Part shown: positions 27,256-39,664 of the stretch, in pieces
Layout of the letters: each line of letters starts with the position of its first letter
Numbering within the stretch: the first letter of the stretch is position 1
Source: Symsagittifera roscoffensis
Taxonomy: Eukaryota > Xenacoelomorpha > Acoela > Convolutidae
Length of the DNA stretch: 64,000 bases
NCBI RefSeq assembly: GCF_963678635.1
Contig: NC_087062.1
Coordinates: 25,378,177-25,442,176, forward strand
Direction of reading: 5' to 3'
The notes under the pieces: generated by a model
The model's database searches: none
The model's input: the letters and a program-made list of their open reading frames with translations, nothing else
Told to the model about the DNA's origin: nothing
Made by a program: the position numbers and the translations under genes

Positions 27256-29785
27256 CGTTTTCATACCCCGGGTAAAGGTGGTATGTGCTTCAATTTAAAA
27301 TTGAAATCTTCAGAGAGGGTAGTTCAGATCATTTGCTGTCGGTCAATATAGAAACTTTGTTAAAACCTCGAAATAAATATCTTCAACAATGATCCTTAAA
27401 TTTTTGGTTCTTTAAAAAGTAAAAACCTGATTTTGCGTTTAACTTCCTCCATTAGTGTAGCAGCTTGTTCGGTACAAAAAGCATTGAATTTTATTTAAAT
27501 CACATAAGCATGCGTAAAAAAAAATGTATCTCAATGAAATATATCATCGGAAATTGCCAAATTTTTTGCTGCCTTTTGCAAAAAAAATCACTTCAGAAAC
27601 CCAAATATAAAAATTTTATTTCCTTCAAAATGTTTCCTTCAAAATATTTCCTTTTTTCTTTTTAGCTGAAACTTAACTGCTTGCAGGAAAGCTGAGCGAT
27701 GTTTAAGTTCAGCGTCAAGTTTATTAAGTTAGTTCACACGCTTTTCACCAGGACAATTTCCAAAAACAATTCAGTTAAAAACACTAAAATTGGCATTTTG
27801 AAGAAAATTTTTGATATGCTTGAATCAAAAATTTTGATTCATGTTTTGAATTAATCAAACTTGGTTTGATCTGGATGCCAAAACGCGAAATTAAAAAAAA
27901 CCAATTTCATTATTTTTGTGAAGGAGCAATTTTTTTACCGTAAATTAGACACAAAGATTTTTTTTAATGTTTTTTTTTACTTGGGCCGTTTTTTTGGAAA
28001 TTCTGAAAATTTGAACACAACCAACTCGGCAATTTTTTTTTATTTTCGGTAACTTGTTTTGACAAAATTTGCGACTGGATTGAATCTGAATTTATTATAA
28101 AGTGTGTTGAAGCAAGCTAGCTCTTCCGATGAAAAAATTTATTTCTGGAAAAAAAATCTTCTTTGACGCGCTGCACCAAAAACCGAGAAAGTTTGAGGGA
28201 ATAATAAGTTCAGATTTTTTAGTTTCACCAAAGGACAGAGATTTGACCAGAGTTGCTTTTCATAAAACAAGACTTGTTGCTCATACAGGGATATGAGCAA
28301 TTGCAACTGTGACATTGAAGTTTAAGCGTTAATATCCCTTCTAAAATACGTAAACACTATTTGAGACTAGTTGTTTGTCTTGAAACAATGCTTGCTACAT
28401 AATAACTTTTTGCAGTTAATTTTCATCAGATACTTTGAGTGAAGCATGTGCATCTTTTTTCAAGAGTCCAAGTTTTTTCTTCCAATCAGGTCCCCCTGAA
28501 AATCAATAATTTTAATAAGAAACATTCTAAAGTTTTCATTTATTGGACTTCATAATTGTAATATATCATTAGGCACGTTATATTATTAGCAAAGACTTTC
28601 TTGGGCTATCAAACAAAGAAGCATATAGAAGAATTTAGTTTCGAATGATCAAATATCATGTTACAAGTTCCTACTCAATAAGAACTTTATTTGATTGAAA
28701 AACAATTGGATTAAAGCCCTTCTCCAGCTTCTCAACCCACTCAAACAAAAATAGAAAAGCAACGCTCTTCAAAAACTGCTCACACGGCAATTTTTATGTT
28801 GAAAAATTTGTAGAGTTTTGTTCACCTGTTCACGCTGACACGTTTTGATGCAATTTATGACTTAAAAAGTTAAATTAAATAAACATTCATAAAATGAGTT
28901 ACGGAAAAAATCAAAGAGCGAATTGAAAAGAGCCTAGGTTAAATTCAAAAAACTAATTTAAAATTTTCTACGCGTGATGGTAAACTGAGATTGCAGATGG
29001 GGGAGTCAAGGAAAAAACAGTAGCGCAATTTTTGAAGAAAAAAAAATTCTCATGGAAATAAATTTATAGACAAACAAACCTATTCCAAGCAATTTTCGGC
29101 ATGATCTTTTTTAAGCCAAGTATAACAAGAAAAAATTTCCCAATTCTGTTTTGGTTTATTTTATCCTGTTGTTTTAATTCAGCACTAAAATATCTTCTTC
29201 AGTGCAAAATGCAGTGAAATCGCTTCAAATCACAAAAACATACGTCAACAAACAACCTTTTTTTGTCCGCATCGATTTTGGCAAAGTCTAACCGATATTG
29301 AGTGAGAAAGAAAAGAGTTTGAACGTTTTCTGTTACTTTATTATGAATGGTTATTTTAAATCTATAAATCTACATCTGCTACTAGTGGACAGACATATGC
29401 GCAAAATATAAATTTTACTTACTTATATGCTTCTTTTTGATTTTTTAAGAAAAACACTTAAACAGAGTTTTGACAACTCTTTCACATCGACCGACAGCAA
29501 ATTGCACGAAAAACCCTCCCTGAAATTCTCATTTTTGAAATTGAAACACTTAAAAGATAAAACATATTTCCGAGTCTGAAAATGCCAGTTTTTAACATCC
29601 ACACTAGGTTTTGCATCGCAGTGAGCTGGTTCTTGAATAGGCCGTGTAAAAAATAATTTCATGCAACAACCTTAATTTTTTTCAGCAAGAAAAAAGAAAG
29701 AATCAGTGTTACAGTCTTACTGAACTGAGCTGTTTCTCCTGATTTCACGTGTTTTGAAAAACTTAATGCGGACAACGAAAACTGA
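27256..29785. repeat. Satellite family E, unit 1 (2,530 bp)
   Basis: This is the first unit of the longest array. Phase is set here at CGTTTTCATACCC, which recurs at 29,786, 32,238, 34,691, 37,141 and 39,665. This unit retains the 70-bp hairpin segment near 28,262. It is the most divergent of the six in small details, for example an extra repeat of CCTTCAAAATGTTT near 27,624. Confidence 0.9.
29423..29662 (-). other. Recurring 79-codon ORF in family E, probably not a gene
   Basis: An ORF of 79 codons lies over the left foldback arm. It recurs intact at 34,328-34,567, 36,778-37,017 and 39,302-39,541 with one or two residue changes. In unit 2 it is altered and in unit 6 it is truncated. There is no recognised domain, signal peptide or splice context. 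Part of its peptide (around LLSVDV) resembles the translation of the opposite foldback arm, as the inverted repeat predicts. It is best read as a passenger of young duplications. Confidence 0.3.
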
Positions 29786-29899
29786 CGTTTTCATACCCGG
29801 GAAAAGGTGGTATGTGCTTCAATTTAAAATTGAAATCTTCAGAGAGGGTAGTTCAGATCATTTGCTGTCGGTCAATGTAGAAACTTTGTTAAAACCTCG
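29463..29899. repeat. Foldback (imperfect inverted repeat) conserved in family E
   Basis: The left arm is about 29,463-29,618 and the right arm about 29,757-29,899, separated by about 138 bases. Read on the minus strand, the left arm matches the right arm in the same block order, most clearly at TTTGCTGTCGGTC, at the CAGGGAGGGT/CAGAGAGGGT block, and at the outer GTCAAAACTCTG/GTTAAAACCTCG. Identity looks like roughly two thirds by eye. Equivalent foldbacks lie near 31,914-32,352, 34,368-34,805, 36,818-37,255 and 39,342-39,779. The last unit keeps only the outer left arm. Confidence 0.7.
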
Positions 29900-32237
29900 A
29901 AATAAATATCTTCAACAATGATCCTTAAATTTTTGGTTCTTTAAAAGTAAAAACTTGATTTTGCGTTTAACTTCCTCCATTAGTGTAGCAGCTTGTTCGG
30001 TACAAAAAGCATTGAATTTTATTTAAATCACATAAGCATTCGTAAAAAAAACAATGTATCTCAATGAAATATATCATCGGAAATTGCCAAATTTTTGCTG
30101 CCTTTTGCAAAAAAAATCACTTCAGTAACCCAAATATAAAAATTTTATTTCCTTCAAAATGTTTATTCTTTCTTTTTAGCTGAAACTAAACTGTTTGCAG
30201 GAAAGCTGAGCGATGTTTAAGTTCAGCGTCAAGTTTATTAAGTTAGTTCACACGCTTTTCACCAGGACGATTTCCAAAAACAATTCAGTTAAAAACACTA
30301 AAATTGGCATTTTGAAGAAAATTTTTGATATGCTTGAATCAAAAATTTTGATTCATGTTTTGAATTAAATCAAACTTGGTTTGATCTGGATGACAAAACG
30401 CGAAATTAAAAAAACCAATTTCATTATTTTTATGAAGGAGCAATTTTTTTACCGTAAATTAGACACAAAGATTTTTTTTAAATGTTTTTTTTTTATTTGG
30501 GCTGTTTTTTTGGAAATTCTGAAAATTTGAACTCAACCAACTCGGCAATTTTTTTTTTATTTTCGGTAACTTGTTTTGGCGAAAGTTGCGACTGGATTGA
30601 ATCTAAATTTATTATAAAGTGTGTTGAAGCAAGCTAGCTCTTCCGATGAAAAAATTTATTTCTGGAAAAAAAATCTTCTTTGACGCGCTGCACCAAAAAC
30701 CGAGAAAGTTTGAGGGAATAATAAGTTCAGATTTTTTAGTTTCATCAAAGGTTAGAGATTTGACCAGAGTTGCTTTTCATATCCCTTCTAAAATACGTAA
30801 ACACTATTTGAGACTAGTTGTTTGTCTTGAAACAATGCTTGCTACATAATAACTTTTTGCAGTTAATTTTCATCAGATACTTTGAGTGAAGCATGTGCAT
30901 CTTTTTTCAAGAGTCCAAGTTTTTTTCTTTCAATCAGGTCCCCCTTAAAATCAATAATTTTAATAAGAAACATTCTAAAATTTTCATTTATTGGACTTCA
31001 TAATTGTAATCTATCATTAGGCACGTTATATTATAAGCAAAGACTTTCTTGGGCTATCAAACAAAGAAGCATATTGAAGAATTTAGTTTCGAATGATCAA
31101 ATATCATGTTACAAGTTCCTACTCAATAAGAACTTTATTTGATTAAAAAACAATTGGATTAAAGCCCTTCTCCAGCTTCTCAACCCACTCAAACAAAAAT
31201 AGAAAAGCAACGCTCTTCAAAAACTGCTCACACGGCAATTTTTATCTTGAAAAATTTGTAGAGTTTTGTTCACCTGTTCACGCTGACACGTTTTGATGCG
31301 ATTTATGACTTAAAAAGTTAAATTAAATAAACATTCATATAATGAATTACGGAAAAAATCAAAGAGCGAATTGAAAAGAGCCTAGGTTAAATTAAAAAAA
31401 CTAATTAAAAATTTTCTACGCGTGATGATAAACTGAGATTGCAGATGGGGGAGTCAAGGAAAAAACATTAGCGCAATTTTTGAAGAAAAAAATTCTCATG
31501 GAAATAAATTTATAGACAAACAAATCTATTCCAAGCAATTTTGGCATGATCTTTTTTAAGCCAAGTATAACTGAAATTGAGAAAAAATTTCCCAATTCTG
31601 TTTTAGTTTATTGTATCCTGTTGTTTTAATTCAGCACTAAAATATCTTCTTCAGTGCAAAATGCAGTGAAATCGCTTCAAATCACAAAAACATACGTCAA
31701 CAAACAACCTTTTTTTGTCCGCATCGATTTTGGCAAAGTCTAACCGATATTGAGTGAGAAAGAAAAGAGTTTGAACGTTTTCTGTTACTTTATTATGAAT
31801 GGTTATTTTAAATCTATAAATCTACATCTGCTACTAGTGGACAGACACATGCGCAAAATATAGTTTTTACTTACTTATATGCTTCTTTTTGATTTTTTAA
31901 GAAAAACACCTAAACAGAGTTTTGACAACTCTTTCACATGGACCGACAGCAAATTGCACAAAAAACCCTCCCTGAAATTCTCATTTTTGAAATTGAAACA
32001 CTTAAAAGATAAAACATATTTTCGAGTCTGAAAATGCCAGTTTTTAACATCCACACTAGGTTTTGCATCGCAGTGAGCTGGTTCTTGAATAGGCCGAGTA
32101 AAAAATAATTTCTTGCAACACCATTAATTTTTTTCATCAAGAAAAAAGAAATAATCAGTGTTACAGTCTTACTGAACTGAGCTGTTTCTTTTGATTTCAC
32201 GTGTTTTGAAAAACTTAATGCGGACAACGAAAACTGA
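29786..32237. repeat. Satellite family E, unit 2 (2,452 bp, hairpin segment deleted)
   Basis: Lacks 70 bp at about 30,780: TTTCAT is joined directly to ATCCCTTCTAAAATACG. The missing segment contains the hairpin TTGCTCATA...TATGAGCAA. Confidence 0.9.
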
Positions 32238-34690
32238 CGTTTTCATACCCGGGAAAAGGTGGTCTGTGCTTCAATTTAAAATTGAAATCTTCAGAGAGGG
32301 TAGTTCAGATCATTTGCTGTCGGTCGATGTAGAAACTTTGTTAAAACCTCGAAATAAATATCTTCAACAATGATCCTTAAATTTTTGGTTCTTTAAAAAG
32401 TAAGAACCTGATTTTGTGTTTAACTTCCTCCATTAGTGTAGCAGCTTGTTTGGTACAAAAAGCATTGAATTTTATTTAAATCACATAAGCATGCGTAAAA
32501 AAAAACAAAGTATCTCAATGAAATATATCATCGAAAATTGCCAACTTTTGCTGCCTTTTGCAAAAAAAATCACTTCAGTAACCCAAATATAAAAATTTTA
32601 TTTCCTTCAAAATGTTTATTCTTTCTTTTTAGCTGAAACTAAACTGCTTGCAGGAAAGCTGAGCGATGTTTAAGTTCAGCGTCAAGTTTATTAAGTTAGT
32701 TCACACGCTTTTCACCAGGACGATTTCCAAAAACAATTCAGTTAAAAACACTAAAATTGGCATTTTGAAGAAAATTTTTGATATGCTTGAATCAAAAATT
32801 TTGATTCATGTTTTGAATTAAATCAAACTTGGTTTGATCTGGATGCAAAAACGCGAAATTAAAAAAACTAATTTCATTATTTTTATGAAGGAGCAATTTT
32901 TTTACCGTAAATTAGACACAAAGATTTTTTTTAAATGTTTTTTTTTTATTTGGGCCGTTTTCTTGGAAATTCTGAAAATTTGAACTCAACCAACTCGGCA
33001 GTTTTTTTTATTTTCGGTAACTTTTTTTGGCGAAAGTTGCGACTGGATTGAATCTGAATTTATTATAAAGTGTGTTGAAGCAAGCTAGCTCTTCCGATGA
33101 AAAAATTTATTTCTGGAAAAAAAATCTTCTTTGACGCGCTGCACCAAAAACCGAGAAAGTTTGAGGGAATAATAAGTTCAGATTTTTTAGTTTTATCAAA
33201 GGACAGAGATTTGACCAGAGTTGCTTTTCATATCCCTTCTAAAATACGTAAACACTATTTGAGACTAGTTGTTTGTCTTGAAACAATGCTTGCTACATAA
33301 TAAATTTTTGCAGTTAATTTTCATCAGATACTTTGAGTGAAGCATGTGCATCTTTTTTCAAGAGTCCAAGTTTTTTTCTTTCAATCAGGTCCCCCTAAAA
33401 ATCAATAATTTTAATAAGAAACATTCTAAAATTTTCATTTATTGGACTTCATAATTGTAATCTATCATTAGGCACGTTATATTATCAGCAAAGACTTTCT
33501 TGGGCTATCAAACAAAGAAGCATATTGAAGAATTTAGTTTCGAATGATCAAATATCATGTTACAAGTTCCTACTCAATAAGAACTTTATTTGATTGAAAA
33601 ACAATTGGATTAAAGCCCTTCTCCAGCTTCTCAACCCACTCAAACAAAAATAGAAAAGCAACGCTCTTCAAAAACTGCTCACACGGCAATTTTTATGTTG
33701 AAAAATTTGTAGAGTTTTGTTCACCTGTTCACGCTGACACGTTTTGATGCAATTTATGACTTAAAAAGTTAAATTAAACAAACATTCATATAATAATTAC
33801 GGAAAAAATAAAAGAGCGAATTGAAAAGAGCCTAGGTTAAATTCAAAAAACTAATTAAAAATTTTCTACGCGTGATGATAAACTGAGATTGCAGATGGGG
33901 GAGTCAAGGAAAAAACATTAGCGCAATTTTTGAAGAAAAAAAAATTCTCATGGAAATAAATTTATAGACAAACAAATCTATTCCAAGCAATTTTTGGCAT
34001 GATCTTTTGTAAGCCAAGTATAACTGAAATTGAGAAAAAAATTCCCAATTCTGTTTTAGTTTATTTTATCCTGTTGTTTTAATTCAGCACTAAAATATCT
34101 TCTTCAGTGCAAAATGCAGTGAAATCACTTCAAATCACAAAAACATACGTCAACAAACAACCTTTTTTTGTCCGCATCGATTTTGGCAAAGTCTAACCGA
34201 TATTGAGTGAGAAAGAAAAGAGTTTGAACGTTTTCTGTTACTTTATTATGAATGGTTATTTTAAATCTATAAATCTACATCTGCTACTAGTGGACAGACA
34301 TATGCGCAAAATATAGTTTTTACTTACTTATATGCTTCTTTTTGATTTTTTAAGAAAAACACTTAAACAGAGTTTTGACAACTCTTTCACATCGACCGAC
34401 AGCAAATTGCACAAAAAACCCTCCCTGAAATTCTCATTTTTGAAATTGAAACACTTAAAAGATAAAACATATTTCCGAGTCTGAAAATGCCAGTTTTTAA
34501 CATCCACACTAGGTTTTGCATCGCAGTGAGCTGGTTCTTGAATAGGCCGAGTAAAAAATAATTTCATGCAACACCATTAATTTTTTTCATCAAGAAAAAA
34601 GAAATAATCAGTGTTACAGTCTTACTGAACTGAGCTGTTTCTTCTGATTTCACGTGCTTTGAAAAACTTAATGCGGACAACGAAAACTGA
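32238..34690. repeat. Satellite family E, unit 3 (2,453 bp, hairpin segment deleted)
   Basis: Has the same 70-bp deletion as unit 2, at about 33,230, so units 2 and 3 share a more recent ancestor than either shares with units 4 to 6. Confidence 0.9.
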
Positions 34691-37140
34691 CGTTTTCATA
34701 CCCGGGAAAAGGTGGTATGTGCTTCAATTTAAAATTGAAATCTTCAGAGAGGGTAGTTCAGATCATTTGCTGTCGGTCGATGTAGAAACTTTGTTAAAAC
34801 CTCGAAATAAATATCTTCAACAATGATCCTTAAATTTTTGGTTCTTTAAAAAGTAAGAACCTGATTTTGTGTTTAACTTCATCCATTAGTGTAGCAGCTT
34901 GTTTGGTACAAAAAGCATTGAATTTTATTTAAATCACATAAGCATGCGTAAAAAAAACAAAGTATCTCAATGAAATATATCATCGGAAATTGCCAAATTT
35001 TTGCTGCCTTTTGCAAAAAAAATCACTTCAGTAACTCAAATATAAAAATTTTATTTCCTTCAAAATGTTTATTCTTTCTTTTTAGCTGAAACTAAACTGC
35101 TTGCAGGAAAGCTGAGCGATGTTTAAGTTCAGCGTCAAGTTTATTAAGTTAGTTCAAACGCTTTTCACCAGGACGATTTCCAAAAACAATTCAGTTAAAA
35201 ACACTAAAATTGGCATTTTGAAGAAAATTTTTGATACGCTTGAATCAAAAATTTTGATTCATGTTTTGAATTAAATCAAACTTGGTTTGATCTGGATGCC
35301 AAAACGCGAAATTAAAAAAAACCAATTTCATTATTTTTATGAAGGAGCAATTTTTTTACCGTAAATTAGACACAAAGATTTTTTTTTTATTTTCGGTAAC
35401 TTTTTTTGGCGAAAGTTGCGACTGGATTGAATCTGAATTTATTATAAAGTGTGTTGAAGCAAGCTAGCTCTTCCGATGAAAAAATTTATTTCTGGAAAAA
35501 AAATCTTCTCTGACGCGCTGCACCAAAAACCAAGAAAGTTTGAGGGAATAATGAGTTCAGATTTTTTAGTTTCATCAAAGGACAGAGATTTGACCAGAGT
35601 TGCTTTTCATAAAACAAGACTTGTTGCTCATACAGGGATATGAGCAATTGCAACTGTGACATTGAAGTTTAAGCGTTAATATCCCTTCTAAAATACGTAA
35701 ACACTATTTGAGACTAGTTGTTTGTCTTGAAACAATGCTTGCTACATAATAACTTTTTGCAGTTAATTTTCATCAGATACTTTGAGTGAAGCATGTGCAT
35801 CTTTTTTCAAGAGTCCAAGTTTTTTTCTTTCAATCAGGTCCCCCTAAAAATCAATAATTTTAATAAGAAACATTCTAAAGTTTTCATTTATTGGACTTCA
35901 TAATTGTAATCTATCATTAGGCACGTTATATTATTAGCAAAGACTTTCTTGGGCTATCAAACAAAGAAGCATATTGAAGAATTTAGTTTCGAATGATCAA
36001 ATATTATGTTACAAGTTCCTACTCAATAAGAACTTTATTTGATTGAAAAACAATTGGATTAAAGCCCTTCTCCAGCTTCTCAACCCACTCAAACAAAAAT
36101 AGAAAAGCAACGCTCTTCAAAAACTGCTCACACGGCAATTTTTATGTTGAAAAATTTGTAGAGTTTTGTTCACCTGTTCACGCTGACACGTTTTGATGCA
36201 ATTTATGACTTAAAAAGTTAAATTAAATAAACATTCATATAATGAATTGCGGAAAAAATCAAAGAGCGAATTGAAAAGAGCCTAGGTTAAATTCAAAAAA
36301 CTAATTAAAAAATTTCTACGCGTGATGATAAACTGAGATTGCAGATGGGGGAGTCAAGGGAAAAACATTAGCGCAATTTTTGAAGGAAAAAAAATTCTCA
36401 TGGAAATAAATTTATAGACAAACAAATCTATTCCAAGCAATTTTTGGCATGATCTTTTGTATGCCAAGTATAACTGAAATTGAGAAAAAAATTCCCAACT
36501 CTGCTTTAGTTTATTTTATCCTGTTGTTTTAATTCAGCACTAAAATATCTTCTTCAGTGCAAAATGCAGTGAAATCGCTTCAAATCACAAAAACATACGT
36601 CAACAAACAACCTTTTTTTGTCCGCATCGATTTTGGCAAAGTCTAACCGATATTGAGTGAGAAAGAAAAGAGTTTGAACGTTTTCTGTTACTTTATTATG
36701 AATGGTTATTTTAAATCTATAAATCTACATCTGCTACTACTGGACAGACATATGCGCAAAATATAGTTTTTACTTACTTATATGCTTCTTTTTGATTTTT
36801 TAAGGAAAACACTTAAACAGAGTTTTGACAACTCTTTCACATCGACCGACAGCAAATTGCACAAAAAACCCTCCCTGAAATTCTCATTTTTGAAATTGAA
36901 ACACTTAAAAGATAAAACGTATTTCCGAGTCTGAAAATGCCAGTTTTTAACATCCACACTAGGTTTTGCATCGCAGTGAGCTGGTTCTTGAATAGGCCGA
37001 GTAAAAAATAATTTCATGCAACACCATTAATTTTTTTCATCAAGAAAAAAGAAATAATCAGTGTTACAGTCTTACTGAACTGAGCTGTTTCTTCTGATTT
37101 CACGTGTTTTGAAAAACTTAATGCGGACAACGAAAACTGA
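34691..37140. repeat. Satellite family E, unit 4 (2,450 bp, T-tract deletion)
   Basis: Keeps the hairpin segment but has lost about 74 bp at about 35,380, where two long T-tracts (before and after the ATTTGGGCCG segment) have been fused into one. Confidence 0.9.
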
Positions 37141-39664
37141 CGTTTTCATACCCGGGAAAAGGTGGTATGTGCTTCAATTTAAAATTGAAATCTTCAGAGA
37201 GGGTAGTTCAGATCATTTGCTGTCGGTCGATGTAGAAACTTTGTTAAAACCTCGAAATAAATATCTTCAACGATGATCCTTAAATTTTTGGTTCTTTAAA
37301 AAGTAAGAACCTGATTTTGTGTTTAACTTCCTCCATAAGTGTAGCAGCTTGTTTGGTACAAAAAGCATTGAATTTTATTTAAATCACATAAGCATGCGTA
37401 AAAAAAACAAAGTATCTCAATGAAATATATCATCGGAAATTGCCAAATTTTTGCTGCCTTTTGCAAAAAAAATCACTTCAGTAACTCAAATATAAAAATT
37501 TTATTTCCTTCAAAATGTTTATTCTTTCTTTTTAGCTGAAACTAAACTGCTTGCAGGAAAGCTGAGCGATGTTTAAGTTCAGCGTCAAGTTTATTAAGTT
37601 AGTTCAAACGCTTTTCACCAGGACGATTTCCAAAAACAATTCAGTTAAAAACACTAAAATTGGCATTTTGAAGAAAATTTTTGATATGCTTGAATCAAAA
37701 ATTTTGATTCATGTTTTGAATTAAATCAAACTTGGTTTGATCTGGATGCAAAAACGCGAAATTAAAAAAACTAATTTCATTATTTTTATGAAGGAGCAAT
37801 TTTTTTACCGTAAATTAGACACAAAGATTTTTTTTAAATGTTTTTTTTTTATTTGGGCCGTTTTCTTGGAAATTCTGAAAATTTGAACTCAACCAACTCG
37901 GCAGTTTTTTTTATTTTCGGTAACTTTTTTTGGCGAAAGTTGCGACTGGATTGAATCTGAATTTATTATAAAGTGTGTTGAAGCAAGCTAGCTCTTCCGA
38001 TGAAAAAATTTATTTCTGGAAAAAAAATCTTCTTTGACGCGCTGCACCAAAAACCGAGAAAGTTTGAGGGAATAATAAGTTCAAATTTTTTAGTTTCATC
38101 AAAGGACAGAGATTTGACCAGAGTTGCTTTTCATAAAACAAGACTTGTTGCTCATACAGGGATATGAGCAATTGCAACTGTGACATTGAAGTTTAAGCGT
38201 TAATATCCCTTCTAAAATACGTAAACACTATTTGAGACTAGTTGTTTGTCTTGAAACAATGCTTGCTACATAATAACTTTTTGTAGTTAATTTTCATCAG
38301 ATACTTTGAGTGAAGCATGTGCATCTTTTTTCAAGAGTCCAAGTTTTTTTCTTTCAATCAGGTCCCCCTAAAAGTCAATAATTTTAATAAGAAACATTCT
38401 AAGGTTTTCATTTATTGGACTTCATAATTGTAATCTATCATTAGGCACGTTATATTATTAGCAAAGACTTTCTTGGGCTATCAAACAAAGAAGCATATTG
38501 AAGAATTTAGTTTCGAATGATCAAATATCATGTTACAAGTTCCTACTCAATAAGAACTTTATTTGATTGAAAAACAATTGGATTAAAGCCCTTCTCCAGC
38601 TTCTCAACCCACTCAAACAAAAATAGAAAAGCAACGCTCTTCAAAAACTGCTCACACGGCAATTTTTATGTTGAAAAATTTGTAGAGTTTTGTTCACCTG
38701 TTCACGCTGACACGTTTTGATGCAATTTATGACTTAAAAAGTTAAATTAAATAAACATTCATATAATGAATTGCGGAAAAAATCAAAGAGCGAATTGAAA
38801 AGAGCCTAGGTTAAATTCAAAAAACTAATTTAAAATTTTCTACGCGTGATGATAAACTGAGATTGCAGATGGGGGAGTCAAGGAAAAAACATTAGCGCAA
38901 TTTTTGAAGAAAAAAAAATTCTCATGGAAATAAATTTATAGACAAACAAATCTATTCCAAGCAATTTTTGGCATGATTTTTTTTACGCCAAGTATAACTG
39001 AAATTGAGAAAAAATTTCCCAATTCTGTTTTAGTTTATTTTGTCCTGTTGTTTTAATTCAGCACTAAAATATCTTCTTCAGTGCAAAATGCAGTGAAATC
39101 GCTTCAAATCACAAAAACATACGTCAACAAACAACCTTTTTTTGTCTGCATCGATTTTGGCAAAGTCTAACCGATATTGAGTGAGAAAGAAAAGAGTTTG
39201 AACGTTTTCTGTTACTTTATTATGAATGGTTATTTTAAATCTATAAATCTACATCTGCTACTAGTGGACAGAAATATGCGCAAAATATAGTTTTTACTTA
39301 CTTATATGCTTCTTTTTGATTTTTTAAGAAAAACACTTAAACAGAGTTTTGACAACTCTTTCACATCGACCGACAGCAAATTGCACAAAAAACCCTCCCT
39401 GAAATTTTCATTTTTGAAATTGAAACACTTAAAAGATAAAACATATTTCCGAGTCTGAAAATGCCAGTTTTTAACATCCACACTAGGTTTTGCATCGCAG
39501 TGAGCTGGTTCTTGAATAGGCCGAGTAAAAAATAATTTCATGCAACACCATTAATTTTTTTCATCAAGAGAAAAGAAATAATCAGTGTTACAGTCTTACT
39601 GAACTGAGCTGTTTCTTCTGATTTCACGTGTTTTGAAAAACTTAATGCGGACAACGAAAACTGA
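37141..39664. repeat. Satellite family E, unit 5 (2,524 bp, full length)
   Basis: Contains both segments that units 2-4 have lost and can serve as the reference full-length unit of this array. Confidence 0.9.

Noticed and set aside
27019-27351. Three ORFs of 81-106 codons on both strands spanning 27,019-27,351
   Set aside because: They cross the 200-N gap; almost all codons are unknown, so the frames are artefacts.
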